In this document: positions 10,791 through 21,802 of the stretch, in pieces
How positions within the stretch are numbered: the first letter of the stretch is position 1
Layout of the letters: each line of letters begins with the position of its first letter
Source: Lyophyllum atratum
Lineage: Eukaryota > Basidiomycota > Agaricomycetes > Agaricales > Lyophyllaceae
Length of the DNA: 64,000 bases
Assembly: GCA_014905825.1 (NCBI GenBank)
Contig: JACGCN010000011.1
Location: forward strand, 1,550,001 to 1,614,000
Direction of reading: 5' to 3'
Program-made: the position numbers and the translations under genes
The notes under the pieces: model-generated
Seen by the model: the letters and a program-made list of their open reading frames with translations, nothing else
Database searches by the model: none
Told to the model about the DNA's origin: nothing

Positions 10791-12509
10791 ATGGTCACCA
10801 TGAACAAGTTGCCCAAGGTCACAAAGGCCCTTGTCGTGAAGAAATCCTCTCCGCAGAGAAAACCACTATACCACGATGCAGTCATGGAAGAAAAACCGAT
10901 ACCTACCTTGAAGCAAGGCGAGTTGCTTGTGAGGGTTGGAGCAGCGGGGTTCAACCATCGCGATGTAAGAAGGCATCGATCATAGGAAACTTTTTCATTT
11001 TTAACTCTGTCAGGTTTGGATACGAAAAGGACAGTATCCACGTATCGCGTTTGGGGGCGTGTTCGGAGCTGATGGAGCAGGTGCGTAGAAGGTAAGAATC
11101 CTTGTTTCCGACCCGAATGACAGGCCATACAGGAACTGTGGTTGCTGCGCACGAGTCAAATGAACCCTTACTAAATAAACGCGTCTTCCTGACGCCTAGT
11201 CGTGGCTGGGAGAAACACCCAGAAGCCCCAGAGTCCAAGTAAGCGAATGATCGCAGTCCTGCCGTTGAGTCTATTGAAAGATGATCTGCGAACAGCTTTG
11301 GCATCCTTGGAGGTGTAAGCTTCCCGCCTCTGGGGACATTCACAGAATACCTTGTCGTAGAGCGAGACCAAGTGATTCCAACTCCCGACCACCTCGACGA
11401 TGTCCAGGTCGCAGCTTGGCCTCTCGGCGGCGTCACAGCGTGGAGGTAAGCCCTCTTGGTACCACACTGGATTCATGTCTTTCTTGCTCACCCACTTCGC
11501 AACTTCAGAGCTGCCATTGTGAATGGCCTCGTCAGCGCTGGTCAGAACGTCTTGATCACGGGTATAGGAGGCGGTGTTGCTCTCATTGCCTTGCAAATAT
11601 GCATTGCGAAGGGAGCTTTCGTCTACGTCACGAGTGGAAACCCCGAGAAGATCCAGAAGGCCGTTGCTTTGGGCGCGAAAGGAGGCGTCAACTACAAAGA
11701 CAGTGAGTGCGGGAGATCCCCGTCTCATGAGTTGTAAGCCCTCATTCTAAGCGGGGAAATGCACAGAGGACTGGCCAGCCCAGCTCAGAGCGCTGCTTGC
11801 CAGATCCAAGAACGGGAAAACGGAGCTCGATGTCGTTATTGATTCCGGCGGCGGCGAGATAATGGTCCAAATCAGCGGCATACTCAAACAGGGCGGCCGA
11901 GTAGTGTGCTATGGAATGTACGTCCACCACCCCAAATATCAAGTTACATCAAGTCGTGCGGCAGTTCTCTGCTGCAGTTCTTGTTCTTATCAGGCCTTCT
12001 GTTGGTTAATATAGGACTGCCAGCCCTAAGATCAGCTTTACCATGCGTGAGGTCCTGAAGAACCAACGCCTCATTGGTACGTCATTTCGTCCCTTCATCC
12101 CTTCATCCATTCATCCATCCATTCATCCCTTCATCCCTTCATCCCTTCCCATCTTCCTCCATTCCATTACTCCTTCCTTCGCTTTCATCTCGCCTTCAAC
12201 CTCGGTTCACCTCTTAACGGCAACTACATTTCGTTATCCAACCCCTTCCATTCTCCTCCAATTTCGCTCCTTTCCTAACGTCACTCCCCTATCCATATCC
12301 AACTTGCAGGCTCCACAATGGGATCCCATCAGGACCTCATAGACGCGACCAACTTCATGGCCGAGCACCGCATCCTGCCCATCATATCCCACGTTTTCGA
12401 CGGGCTCGAGGCTGCGGAACAAGGGTTCGAGATTATGGAGCGTGGGGATCAGTTTGGGAAGATGGTCGTCCGGATTAGGGAGGATAACAAGGCCATGGCT
12501 AAACTCTGA
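10791..12509 (+). CDS. Medium-chain dehydrogenase/reductase (alcohol dehydrogenase/quinone oxidoreductase-like)
   Basis: NAD(P)-dependent oxidoreductase of the MDR superfamily. The GroES-like N-terminus (KPIPTLKQGELLVRVGAAGF, then HRDVWIRKGQYP and FGADGAGTVV) is followed by a Rossmann domain (VLITGIGGGVALIALQ, GNPEKIQKAVALGAKG, DVVIDSGGG) and the C-terminal part ending KMVVRIREDN. The structural zinc Cys cluster of classical alcohol dehydrogenases is not present, favouring the zinc-less quinone-reductase-like branch. The second-to-last coding block is split by an unusually long 233-bp intron (12077-12309) with a TTCATCCC-type repeat. The substrate cannot be inferred. The start at 10791 is used; a downstream Met at 10800 would also fit. 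Confidence 0.87.
12090..12165 (+). repeat. TTCATCC-type minisatellite in an intron
   Basis: Degenerate tandem TTCATCCC/TTCATCCA/TTCATCC units inside the long intron of the dehydrogenase gene. They explain why that intron is about four times the local average length. Confidence 0.8.
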
Positions 12510-13184
12510 AGAAACGCTCACGGTACCCAAGCTATCAATAGACATTCAGGAGTCTATCTCTCTGGACGTATGAAGTGCTATTAACTATTAAAAAAATTAT
12601 AATATTTATCTTTACGAGGCATGCCATACCATAGAACTATATATATATCTTCAGAACCCAAAACCCCAAAAGAAAACAAAAAAAGAACAACAGCAACACC
12701 GCATCTACCCAAAAAGAAGATATATACGGAAATAGAGTACCCAGAACAAGAGATAACAACAACAAGAACGACAACAACAAAAACAGCTTTGGCTCTACGA
12801 GTAATGTACACTTCGTAACTCCAAAGTCCAAGCAGAAGTCCAAACCGAGAACCGAGACCTAAACGAGTGTGGGACAGTAAGTGAGGGAGTGGATTGAACA
12901 TGTAGATTATGTATGTATGGTAGCGAGCGTGATGTGGATGGAGACGGGGGGCGGGGCTTGGATATGGTTCGGTCAGTCCATGTGAATGAATGAATTGAGA
13001 ACGGAAAAATGGCATGAACATGCATAGCGGAACAAGGGATGCGTATACGGCGCAACAAGACGCCGTGGGGGGTTATGAGGGCGGGGATATATATGCGATA
13101 GGGAGAGCGAGAGAGGGTAGGGGGAGGTGAGGGGAAGTCCATTGTCCACGAGGAGTGACAGGACAGGATGAACAGAGGGTGCAA
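12510..13184. other. Convergent 3' intergenic region
   Basis: Between the stops of the dehydrogenase (plus) and the glycosyltransferase (minus). Rich in A/C simple sequence (AAC-type stretches at 12670-12790) and G-rich stretches near 12940-13140. Long minus-strand frames here are low-complexity and not supported as genes. Confidence 0.5.
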
Positions 13185-16100
13185 TCAATACGAGAAGATC
13201 ATGAGCCAGGGGTTGAGTACGATCTGTCACAGCACATCAGCAAAGCCGCACATTCCCCACCCATCACCCATCAAACGACAGGTGAAGGGCACACACACAA
13301 ACCCAGGAGGCACTCACAGGCAACAGAATATGACACCCGACACACAACGACAGCGGAATAATGAGCGCCCAATTCCACCCCGGAATCTGATACTCGAATG
13401 GCACGGCTTCGGTGGCGAAGACGATCATCATGGCGATGCAGAGGAAGCAGATGATGAAGGAGAGCTTGAAGCGCTGCCAGATTCGGGGGACTGCCAAGAT
13501 GGGGGGGAAGGTGATGGGTGAGGAGAACGTGGGTGAGATGGCGGGAGAAACTGAACTGACCTTCGATCCAGAATGTTGAGCGTTCGACTTCTTTGACGGT
13601 GGATCCCCATGTCCTGGAAGATGAAGACGGATGAGCACCAATCATACAAAAGAAAAGACACCTCCGTACATGTCATACGAGAACAAATGCGCCAAAAGCG
13701 CAGTCGACAAATGAATACTCAGTCCCCCAAAGAAGAACAAGCTACACCCCCCAACAAACCCCCCATCAGCCCCACCCAAAAAAGCTCAAGCAAAAAGAAA
13801 AGACATACAAAAACGGCACCCATCTCAAATTCTCCACCAGCGCCCCAATAAAATTCCTATGCCCAAGCCGATACTCCAACAGCGTATACCCCAGATTCCC
13901 CACACCAGGGAACACCACGGTGCACGCGAGGAGGATCTCGAAGGAGTGGAGGTAGAAGCGGTCGAGCTGGGGTGCGAGTCCGAGGAGGAGGTAGTTGAGG
14001 ATGGAGCCGATTGTTGCTGCGGCGATACCGTCTATGATGGGGTGGGGAAGAGTCAGCTTGGGGGGGAAAGGGGAGGGGGAGGGGGAGACGTACAATATGA
14101 GAACATGTCTGTGAGGGATGAAAACGTATATGTCAGGGTACTTGTTAGGAAAGGCGGGGAGACGGGGAGACGTACAGGACATCATGCCGATCTTGTAGTG
14201 AACAGGGGCTCTTGACCATACAAACCCGCGCAGCTGGGGACTAATCGGACCATGGCTCCACCACTTGACCAGCGGATTGAAGATAATCTCATTACACCCT
14301 ACACCCATCCATCCCATCAGCGAACGCCCAAAAACGCAAAAAAGAAGAAGAAGAAGAAAGAACCGCACTCACCATACGCATACTTCTGCCACCTCGCCAA
14401 CTCATCCACAACCGTCAACGACACCCCCTCCTTAAACCCCCCCTCCGAATACGTCGCCCACCTCAACGTATACCCCTTCAAAAGCAACCTCAGCGCCAAA
14501 TCAAAATCCTCCGACACATTCGCTTCACTCCACTGCTTCTTCCCCCCATCCACCGCATCCACAAACGCCGCGTCTTGGACAGCAGACCAGCGGAGGAAGG
14601 CGTTGTGCCCGACGAAGGGCGCGACCTCGCCGTTGGCGCACCCGAGGGAGATGCACCGGTTGATCCGCCGGGTGAAGTGCGTGATGCCGTTCTCGAAGTA
14701 GTGGTAGGCGACTTGCATTACGTCGGATTCGTGTTGGATGATCGCTACGTCCGCGGACTCGCCCATTTCGCGCGCCGCGTCGCGGAAGCAGTCCTACATC
14801 CAAACCACCGCATCAGTATCCTTCATTACTTGTACTTGGCACGGAGGGGTGTGGGTTAGAGGGAAGGAACGAACCTCGGGAACGATGGTATCCGAATCAA
14901 TAATAAGAATAATCTCCCCCACGCGCATCGACTTCCCATTCGCGCACCAAGGCTTCCACCTCCTCCCCGTCTCCTCGAAGATCTCCTCCGCGGCCATACG
15001 CATCGCCCGGTCCTCGAGACAGTCGCCCGGGTCCTCCTCTGCGCCCTCCGCGATGAGCTGCGCGAGGAACTTTTCGAGCTTCAGTGAGATCGCTGCATCA
15101 ACCAAGCACATCAGTTTTGATACGCCTGGGGAAGGTGGTGGGGAGACGTACCCAGACCATAATTCATACTAGCGGGGGAGGGGGGGAGGTGGGGGGGGCG
15201 GTTTCCACGTCAACATCAAAAAGAAACAAGAAAACAAAAAAACGTTAAGCTCACTTGCTCGCCTTCTTAAACTTCCCCGCCCTCTTAAACCCCCCCTCCC
15301 CCCCCTCATGCCCCGGCCTCGCGCACCACCCAATATTATGGTTCGCATAGAATGCGATCCTCTCCTCCCGCTCCTCCTCGCGCAGGAGCTGCAGCCCGTC
15401 GTCGCAGATGAAGATGGCGGAGGTGCCGCCTTGGCGGGCGTAGGTCTGCATGGCTTTTTTGATGGAGAAGACGGAGGGGCCGCTGGGGGTGTTTGTTAGT
15501 ACGTACGAAAATGAAGGAAGGGGGAAGGGAAGGAAGGGAAGGGAGGGAAGAGATGGGAAGGGAAGGGATGGGAGGGAAGGAAAGGAAGGGAAGGGAGGGG
15601 AGGGAAGCACGCACATGACGAGCTCAAGGGACTCCTTATACACCGGCAGCTGAATCGTGATATGCGGGAGGTTACTGTCAATCTCAGGATTCGGCTCGGG
15701 CTTGATGGCGGAGTAATACTGCGAGTTCTCGTGGTACTGCGCCACGGGGCCGAAGCTATGCCTCACCAATGTAAGAATGGTGAACAGGAAAAAATTGGGG
15801 GGGGGGGGGGGGGGGGGACGTACATGAGAGAGAGGTTTCCGACGAGTTGGAGGCAGAAGAACTAGAATGGGTGGGTACGATTATCAGGCAAGGGCAAGGA
15901 GAAGAGAGGAAAGGGGAGGAGGAACAAGACATACCAGCGACACACAAAAAATGATAGGAAGCGTAACAACCAGCGCGAACCTCCTTGGGTCCCCATCCAA
16001 TGCGTACTCCTCCAGCAGCACCGTAACACCCCCCGACATGAAGTCTACACGCATACCATCAGTTCCCACCGCACCAAAGTACCGGGGATCCACGTACAAG

Positions 16101-17031
16101 TCGAGAGCCCCGCGCCGCAGCCCGCATACAAAGGGCCAAGCAGGATAAGCTTCCTCTCCTTCCTTTTGCCTCGTCCCTTTTCCGGATCCGAGGTCCCCAC
16201 GGGGGGCGCGTCCGCGCGGGGCTGCAGGCGCCAGCTCCACCACCCGCGCTTGTTCTTCTCTCCTGGTGCTGGAGCGGGGGCGGGCTCCTTCTCGTTAAGG
16301 TCAGAGGTGGACTCGGCGGGGGTGTCGGCGGCGGAGAGAGTGGGTGCGAGGGACTTGCGCGCGACCTTGCGAGTGCGCCAGATGTGCTTGATGAGCTTTT
16401 CGTCGAAGTCTTTGCATAAGGGGATCATGGTTTCGAGGGCGTAGCTCCACAGGACCAGTGCACCTTCGTCGCGCTAAGATAAGGGGGAGGGAGGTGAGTA
16501 TTGTTATAAAAGTGGGGAGGGGGAGGGGGTTGGTTACGACTTACGATGAATGCGCCACATTGGTCCTTTTCGGCTTGGGGGAGGTAGTCGATGCTTTCGA
16601 GGATCTGGATGCGCGTGCCTTGGTCGATGTAGATCGAGTTGTCATGGGGCTCGCTGGAAATAGTACGTCAGGTGACATCATGGGTGGGAGACTCGGACTG
16701 ACACTTTGGCAAGAGCGGCGACGACGGCTGAGCTGCGCAGTTTCACTGCGACGACGGGGTTGAGGCCGCGTACGGCGGCTTCGAAGGGGATGAGCGCGGG
16801 GTTCTCGTAGGGGAAGACGCGGAAGAAGCCGTTCTCGACGCGGAGGCATACGCCCGTGGCGATAACGTCTTCCGTGGGCATGAACCAGTTGTTCGTCTGC
16901 GTGCTTTCGTCTGTGTCCTCCCCGTTAGCCACACATCACCTCATGAAGGGGTAGGAGGGAGACGCACAGATTTTGTGCATCCATGCATCGAAGAGATCAT
17001 AGTCGCTGTTGTGCAGGGTTATCGCGGACAT
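13185..17031 (-). CDS. Family-2 glycosyltransferase, multi-pass membrane
   Basis: Processive-type GT2 protein, roughly 850 aa over about 14 exons, starting MSAITLHNSDYDLFDAWMHK at 17031. Visible family elements: ITIQLPVYKES (start of the GT-A fold), FICDDGLQLL, the DxD in IIDSDTIVPED, GHNAFLRW, NVSEDFDLALRLL (base region) and NPLVKWWSHGP (Q/RxxRW-like). Transmembrane helices occur before the GT domain (FALVVTLPIIFCVSL) and as several at the C-terminus (LNYLLLGLAP, LSFIICFLCIAMMIVFA, WALIIPLSL). A 17-nt micro-exon (15152-15168) encodes SMNYGLA. The stop follows NPWLMIFSY. It probably polymerises or transfers a cell-wall or capsule-type polysaccharide; the product is unknown. It is not a classical chitin synthase, as no QRRRW motif was seen. 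Introns are C/T-rich on the sense strand. Divergent from the GH16 gene. Confidence 0.85.
15483..15614 (-). repeat. Polypurine/polypyrimidine intron tract
   Basis: A 132-bp intron of the glycosyltransferase gene. On the plus strand it is almost pure purine from about 15505 to 15606 (GGAAGG/GGGAA variants); the transcript strand is therefore polypyrimidine. Such tracts can form triplex or G-rich structures. Exon boundaries on both sides (ELV then IGPSVF) read through correctly. Confidence 0.85.
15797..15817. repeat. Homopolymer of 21 G
   Basis: Uninterrupted G21 on the plus strand, directly behind the donor site of a 68-bp intron (15756-15823) of the glycosyltransferase gene, so the intron starts GTACGT followed by C21. 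Length is prone to sequencing error. Confidence 0.85.
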
Positions 17032-17967
17032 GATTGGATTAGCGGGGGTGGCAGCCAGACGCGGGCTGTGGGGCGGCGGGGGGATTTCGCCTGTATTATA
17101 GTGGGATACGTGTAGGGGAGACAGCAGCCGTCTTGCCAGGGAGCAGAGTCGGGGCCAGGGCATCCATAGGCGGGCATCGTGCTCTTATAGTTGGACGTCT
17201 GTCCGGAACGGATACAACCTTCTCAGCGTGACCTCCGACAGGATCAGTCACGCGCGTGTGACAAGACCTCTTTATGACCACGACACGCCGTCTATATTTG
17301 ACACTTGGCCTTCTCGCCGGCTGTCCTTCGCAGCCCCTCGAAGTGACATACCGTATCAGTGCCTCAGTATTACACGTCCGGAGGTGAACAACGCGCGGTG
17401 TGTCGTGGCATCTGCAGGTTCATTCATAATGGTGGGTGATAACAGGATCGTCCGCTCATGAAAAAGATAAGACTACGGCATTAATCATTCTGCAGGTCGT
17501 CCTTCTCCCGCCAATACCTGCATTTGTTGTTAGATACACCCCCGGGAGAATGAAATGTCTTTGTATCTGATTGACATTCGTGAACGTGAACATGATGAAT
17601 CTTGATTCCATCAGACACCCAAGCTCCTATCCGTTCGCGAACGTCCAACCGCTGCCATTCAGAAACACGCATTCCAACATAGGCATCACATAGCCGGTAC
17701 ACTGCAGTGCATACCCATCCCCGGGCCTCCCTATCGCCTCCCGATCAATGCTTCCGTCTGGCGGCACCAGGCCGGACGAAAAGAAGCAAGATCGCGAGCT
17801 TACATCTGTTCCTGCCTTTGCCCTGCCTTTTTTTCACGCATCACGATCCATTCCATTGTCACACCCTCCCCTCCTCTGACATCTGTCTCTCCAAGGGTCA
17901 TATATAACTCTCAACCCGTCTCACCACTCCCAACCCCCGCCGCGCCCTCCCTTCTCGCATCTTTACA
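17032..17967. other. Bidirectional promoter region between GT2 and GH16 genes
   Basis: 936 bp between two divergent starts. Open frames inside are short and unrecognised. It would hold both promoters; no convincing TATA was assigned, although a CATATATAAC stretch lies at about 17899-17908, 60 bp before the GH16 start. Confidence 0.5.
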
Positions 17968-20099
17968 ATGTCAAGCGATCCCAACCCCCCCTCTTCATAC
18001 GGGGCCTCCCCACCAAGCACCCCCAAATCCCAACCCTCCGACCCCTTCGCCTCCCCCCCCTCCTCCCGCCCCCCCTCCCTCCGCCCCCGCACCGCCGCCT
18101 CCTCCTCCTCCCTCTCCGCCGCCTCCGCAACCTCCTCCGCCTCCCCCATCCCCCGCTCCATCCTCAACCTCCCCCCCTCCACCCCCGGGCGCTTCTCCAC
18201 CCCGCCCCTCCTCCGCTCTCAAGGCTCCGGGGCCGTGCTGAGGAAGCTCCCCCGCATGCGTTCCCATATGATTCCTGAAGGCCAGGTATTCCCTAAACCA
18301 TGGAACGACCACCCCAACCCCCGCGGTACATTCTCCTACTACCTCACCTACGCCGTCATCCTCGTGGGCGCGATCCTCGGCGCCGTGCAGACGTACTTCT
18401 CCTACAAAGGCGTCGTACTTGATCGGAAGCCGTTGTGTTTGGTGTTGGATGAGAACTTTGAGAGGCCCGAGCGGGTGTTTGGAGAGGGGGGGACGTTTTT
18501 TCGGGAGGTCAATATGGATGGGTTCGGGAATGGGGAGTTCGAGATGACTACTGCCTCTTCCAATAATTCGTTCGTGAAGGACGGGAAGCTCTTCATCGTC
18601 CCCACGCTCACCTCCGACGCCCTCGGGCGCGCCGCGGTCCTCGACGGCACGGTGTATAACATAACTGGGTGCACGTTCAACCTCACGCGCCCGGACGAAG
18701 GGCATGTGTGGCGCGGGGGGAGGAGGGTGTTTGATGAGGAGGCGTATTTGAGGTCGTGTAGTATGGTTAGTAATGCGACGAAGGGGCTGGTGATTAATCC
18801 GGTGCAGAGCGCGAGGTTGACGACGCGGTATAGTGCGAGTATTAGGTATGGGAGGGTGGAGGTTAGGGCGAAGATGCCGGAGGGGTGGGTCCTTTCTCCT
18901 TCTTCTTATTCTTCTTCTTCCTCGTCTTCTTCTGATTTCTTACTCGTTTCCTCTTTTTTTTTTTGGTGATCTGTCCTATAGCGATTGGGTAAGTCCCATC
19001 CCTCCCTCCGAGTCTCGTCCCAAACCAACACACCCCCACAGATGTGGCCAGCAATATGGATGCTCCCCCGCGACGAGAAATACGGACCCTGGCCTCTAAG
19101 CGGTGAAATCGACATCGTCGAGTCCCGCGGCAACGGGATCCGATACACTGCTCAGTACGTCCTTCTCTCCCCTCCCCCTCCCCTTTCCCCTTCTTCTCCT
19201 TCGTTCTCCTTTTTCTTGTAAGAGTGAGGAAACTAACACGCACACGACAGTGGCGCGAACTACGTACAGGGCTCGCTGAACTGGGGCCCCGCGCCGAACC
19301 TGAACGGCGTGTCAAAGTCGTACAGTTGGTGGACGGATAAGAGGAAGAAGTTTAGTGAGGGGTTTCATACGTATGCGCTGGAGTGGACGGAGGATTTTCT
19401 GTGCGTCTTCTCCTTCATTCCCCTCTCCTTCTTGTTCCCTTTCTTCCACTTCTCCCCCTCCCCCCCCCCTCTTTTACCTTCGTTTAGATTCGTGAGTACA
19501 TACTAAACGAGTCCCCAGCCGGATCTACGTCGACACGCGCCTGCACACGCTCCTCGACATGCGCTTCAACAAGCCCTTCTTCCAGCGGGGGGAGTTCCCG
19601 GAGGTCGTGTTTAATGGGTCGAGCCTTGTGGCGCTGCAGAACCCGTGGGTTAATGGGACGAATGCTACGCCTTTTGATCAGGGTGCGTTCCCTTCCTTTC
19701 CTTCCTTTCCTTTCCTTCCCTTTCCCTTCTCTCCCTACCTTCCTTTCTTCCCTCCCTGCCCTTCGCGTTCTTCTCATGGATAGTGATAGGGATACAGACA
19801 CTGACGCACGGCTCATGCAGAATTCTACCTCATCCTGAACGTAGCCGTCGGCTCCACGACCGGGTGGTTCCCCGAGGGCCAGGGGAATAAACCGTGGCTG
19901 GACCGGGCGCAGAACCCGCTGTTGGACTTTGCGAAGGCGGAGGGGGAGTGGTACCCGACGTGGCCGGGGACGGCGGAGAGAAGGGGGATGGTTGTGTATG
20001 TGTTTTTTTCGTTTTGTTTTTTTGGGGTTGGTGGCTGATGCTTTTTTGGGGGGGTTTAGGGATTATGTGAAGATGTGGAAGCATTGCGACGATGCTTGA
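17968..20099 (+). CDS. GH16 family type-II membrane protein (KRE6/SKN1-like)
   Basis: Resembles fungal Kre6/Skn1 proteins required for beta-1,6-glucan assembly. A Pro/Ser-rich cytoplasmic N-terminus (residues 1 to about 110) precedes one transmembrane helix (YYLTYAVILVGAILGAVQTYF). The luminal GH16 beta-jelly-roll follows with RYGRVEVRAKMPEG, GDWMWPAIWMLPRDEKYGPW, the catalytic GEIDIVESRGN (ExDxxE) and GANYVQGSLNWGP, ending VKMWKHCDDA. At least six introns, one flanking a 7-nt micro-exon (18982-18988) that encodes DW in the GDWMW motif. Introns are C/T-rich. Expected in ER/Golgi or plasma membrane. Its head-to-head neighbour is a polysaccharide GT2, which suggests linked cell-wall functions. 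Whether it hydrolyses or transglycosylates is unknown. Confidence 0.92.
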
Positions 20100-21802
20100 T
20101 GAGGCGGGGAGGAGGCTTGTTGGTATCATGATTTCCACCCACACGGACTTGCATTCTTTTCACCACACCTTCCTTTCCCGACCACCTCCCCGTCCCGACG
20201 CTGTATACATTGTACGTACAGTACGAGTCGGCGTTTCTCTACTTCTTGAACGGACGCGCTCTCTTGCTCTTGCTTGACTTATTTTATGTTGAAGGGTTAA
20301 ATGCCACGATCGATCGTTTTCGAGTCGTTTGTTATGGTAGTGCTAATAAAATGTATATGTTTTCAGGGTTCGATGGGGTGTTGTGGTCTGGGTTCATGCC
20401 CGCGCCCGCACTCCGGGAGCTGTGCATGGTCGATTCGGTAACTGCCCGACCTTGTATTCCGTGACCCTGTTTCTTGTCCCTCGACTTGCGGAAAGGTCCC
20501 CTTGACAGATCAGGCTCACTCAGGCACCGTGCCCGTACCTTTGCACATCTCTGTCAATCCACGTTCGACGTACATTATCCTATCTCGCCGGGGGTATCAC
20601 CGGACACACGAAAACGCCATGACATGGTCCAGAGCTCACGGCCACCCGGTATGTTCTAAGAATCACGGAGGTATTTGTGCGTTCTACACATTCAACAAAT
20701 GATTCACGCGCAAAGCTCCTGCGAGCCCGGAGCAACAGTCACGCTATCGATGTCATTCTTAACGCCAATTGGCGATGATTATGATCCTCACGGCCTGCAG
20801 GCAGAAGGATCGTTTAATTATACAAGCGGCCGCCGATATCAACATTCTGGATGCAATCATCTCATGGAACCTCCAGCCCAGCAGCTGCTTTATGCATGTC
20901 TTTACGGGCAGGGTGTGAGTAAGTGGTAAACATATGGGTCAAGCGTCTATGGTCTTGTTCAGATTCTGTATGTACATGCGTGCAGGTCCTTGTGCCTATG
21001 TGATCGGTGATTGCGCATGGACGTGTAAACGCAATCGGTGTAATCTTGTTTCTGCCAAAATGTCGACGTCAATCAGGGGTGCAGGCTGATCCTGCACAAA
21101 TACTTACTACTGATGCTGTGAAAGGTTCCTGGGACCTGGGCGTCTGAGTCTCTGTGCCATATGCATGTATGTACGTTACCGTTATTGCTGTTAGCGATTT
21201 TCTGGTCCTTCATTACGGTTGAACGGAATGCGGTAGGAATTTCTAGTCTCTCCTAGACAGACACAATCAGTCGTTCCTCCATTCTTTAAGGAATTCCGAA
21301 TCATGGTCCCGCTTCTGGTACTCGGACGCAGATTTTGACGTTGTGACCCCTGATTCGAGATCCGGGGATCGACGCAGTGTTAAGTGCATATCGGCAAATA
21401 CGCGGTGGTATATTTCATAGAGAAATCTAGGTATGCCACAAGTTAGTGACTGCATTCACCAAGCATTCACTGTCGGATGCTGGATCCGGGAGCCAAAGAC
21501 CTTGGTGGGATCCAGCGGCCCGGATTGTCGCAGGACAACAAGTCAACATCTGTGCGTAATCTCCGAGACCCGACCATCCTGTCGTCCAACCCAAACTGTG
21601 CCCTTCACGTTGCATGGTGAGCGAGCTCTCGTTTCTGACACATTGGTAGCTTCTAAGGAAACGAACTAAGCAATTTGACCTCACATATCATCTTGTTTCT
21701 CTCCTTCGCTGAGGTGCGGACTGGATCGGCAGATGGTCGGGGCATGTTGTCTGGAAGCAATACTGATTACTGGGCACTCACTACATAGATTGGACCAATC
21801 AA
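20100..21802. other. Intergenic, no gene seen
   Basis: 1.7 kb with scattered short frames (for example 20210-20464, 20474-20659) that show no family features. Probably the 3' flank of the GH16 gene and the promoter of the F-box pair. Confidence 0.45.

Noticed and set aside
12581..13021. Long minus-strand frames between the dehydrogenase and GT2 stops
   Set aside because: Low-complexity translation of AC-rich and G-rich simple sequence in a convergent 3' region.
17995..18705. 236-codon minus-strand frame opposite the GH16 gene
   Set aside because: Gly/Val-rich shadow of the Pro/Ser-rich coding strand; the GH16 reading has clear catalytic motifs.
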